DNA from: Clostridiales bacterium
GTDB taxonomy: Bacteria > Bacillota > Clostridia > Lachnospirales > WQUN01
Length of the DNA stretch: 32,411 nucleotides
Direction of reading: 5' to 3'
NCBI GenBank assembly: GCA_031270945.1
Contig: JAISWZ010000243.1
Span: forward strand, 1-32,411
The first letter of the stretch is position 1. Every line of letters starts with the position of its first letter. The position numbers and the translations under genes are program-made. Positions 31,513-32,411 of this stretch are shown here, piece by piece. Under the pieces are notes generated by a model. That model did not search any database. It was not told the DNA's origin and was given only the letters and a program-made list of their open reading frames with translations.

Positions 31513-32411
31513 ATGAGCGGGGTAAAGCAGACTTACACTCTGATGACGGAAGACGCCAAAAGAGAAATGATGAAGAAGATGGAGAACGCGGAGTCGGAGG
31601 CTGAGCGAGAGAGGAAGAAGAGGAAAGAGCTCGAGAGCGCTCTGGAAGAAAGCAAGAAGGAAACTGAAAGGATAAGGGCCGCTTTGGAGTTAAGAACCAG
31701 CGCAAGCAATGAAACGGCCCAGAACCTGATCAAAGGGATCTTTGAAGAGATTGAGTTTATCAAGACCCTAAGGCACGACATGTTTGCGCCGGGAGAACTG
31801 GAAAGGCTGGAGAGAAGAGCGTCGCAAGCCCAAGGAGATCTTCAGGGGGGCCATGGCGACGCGGCTTTGATTGGAGCGCGGAGGGCTTTTGAAGAGGCTG
31901 AGAAGCTGAAGAAGAGGGTCGGAGAGAGCGAGATCGAATGGGGCGAGGGGCTGCTTAAGCTAAAGAACCTTAAGATCAATGCTGAAAGCGAGCTTGGCAA
32001 GGCAGGGCAGGCATGCGTTACGGGATCGATTGACTGGAGCGAGGGCAAGCTTGAAGAGGCCAGGAAAACGCTCGAAGGGGCCAGGGAGCCAGAGACAGTT
32101 GCGGAGCTTGCGAAAAGGGAAAAAGAAATGAAAGGGCTCTTGAAGCGCATTGGGGACATTATTGAGGATTCTTGCATATCAAAGGATCGGGTTCGAATGC
32201 TTAAAAGCGCGGAAAAGGTCCTGGAAGCCCAGTTCCTGCTGCAGAGGGTGGACGAGGATTTCCAAAACGGCAAAGTTGCTGGGCTTTACCGTAACCCTGT
32301 GACAAAAAACGAAGTGGTTGTTGTAATCAGGCGCGAGGGAAAAGGGAGCAACATATACGTTGAAGCCAGGGGAAACACCAACGATGTCCAGGAAACAGAA
32401 GCGGTGGCGGA
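31513..32411 (+). CDS. Coiled-coil protein, 5' part, open at right edge
   Basis: The frame is open from ATG 31513 to the end of the window (at least 299 residues). AAAGGAG lies 7 nt upstream. Residues 10-65 form a highly charged Lys/Glu/Arg coiled coil (KREMMKKMENAESEAERERKKRK). Residues of about 66-250 are further helices. From about 255 a probable beta region starts with AGLYRNPVTKNEVVVVIRR and NIYVEARGN. No signal peptide, membrane helix or catalytic motif is seen, and I recognise no family. It follows the radical SAM gene by 86 nt, most of which is the 26-bp tandem repeat, and is probably part of the same unit. Its style matches the coiled-coil proteins earlier in the cluster. Confidence 0.82.
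   Translation, partial: MSGVKQTYTLMTEDAKREMMKKMENAESEAERERKKRKELESALEESKKETERIRAALELRTSASNETAQNLIKGIFEEIEFIKTLRHDMFAPGELERLERRASQAQGDLQGGHGDAALIGARRAFEEAEKLKKRVGESEIEWGEGLLKLKNLKINAESELGKAGQACVTGSIDWSEGKLEEARKTLEGAREPETVAELAKREKEMKGLLKRIGDIIEDSCISKDRVRMLKSAEKVLEAQFLLQRVDEDFQNGKVAGLYRNPVTKNEVVVVIRREGKGSNIYVEARGNTNDVQETEAVA

Overview
The window looks like chromosomal DNA of an anaerobic member of the Bacillota, probably of the class Clostridia. The evidence is strong AGGAGG ribosome binding sites, frequent TTG/GTG starts, many intrinsic terminators, secreted proteins ending in 'copper amine oxidase N-terminal' (CAO-N) domains, an EF-G-like second translocase, and an NrdG-like radical SAM protein. 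No rRNA, tRNA, transposase or phage gene was seen, so placement below class level is not possible from this sequence.

Layout. (1) 1-9.1 kb: a secreted surface-protein region. The 3' end of one large CAO-N protein and two complete paralogs (873 and about 1001 aa) lie in tandem, each with a strong terminator. A fourth exported protein fuses a CAO-N domain to a TolC-like coiled coil. (2) 9.6-13.1 kb: metabolism and membrane genes, namely a small-type transaldolase overlapping transketolase, then a hemolysin III/TrhA-family membrane protein. (3) 13.1-14.0 kb: non-coding DNA with four roughly 104-bp tandem repeats and a 26-bp tandem repeat. (4) 14.0-17.3 kb, minus strand: a membrane-anchored TPR protein followed by an EF-G-like GTPase. 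(5) 17.3-18.5 kb: a gene-poor stretch of purine-rich repeats and GC palindromes. (6) 18.5-32.4 kb, plus strand, running off the right edge: an unusual chaperone-like cluster.

The cluster is the main discovery. It holds three Hsp70-type ATPases of about 503, 505 and 556 aa, with an intact N-terminal ATPase but only a short beta domain and no helical lid. They are followed by two coiled-coil proteins whose C-termini resemble the GrpE nucleotide-exchange head, and by a fourth Hsp70-like protein (597 aa) that has lost the phosphate-2 glycines and gained a long charged linker and a new C-terminal domain. After a 1-kb non-coding gap come a helical protein, a translationally coupled NrdG-like radical SAM protein, and another coiled-coil protein open at the edge. 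No J-domain protein, protease, nuclease or glycyl radical enzyme is visible. I infer a dedicated ATPase/exchange-factor machine with multiplied subunits. Its client and purpose cannot be read from this window.

Three transcription units of the cluster (starting at 18532, 24010 and 30006) are each preceded by a large inverted repeat whose outer arms share the sequence CTGRYGAG. This suggests common regulation. Nearly every intergenic gap of the cluster also contains simple-sequence or tandem repeats, including 80 bp of AAAG(C/T) pentamers, a 103-bp direct repeat pair, 17-bp iterons and a 26-bp repeat that duplicates the end of the radical SAM gene.
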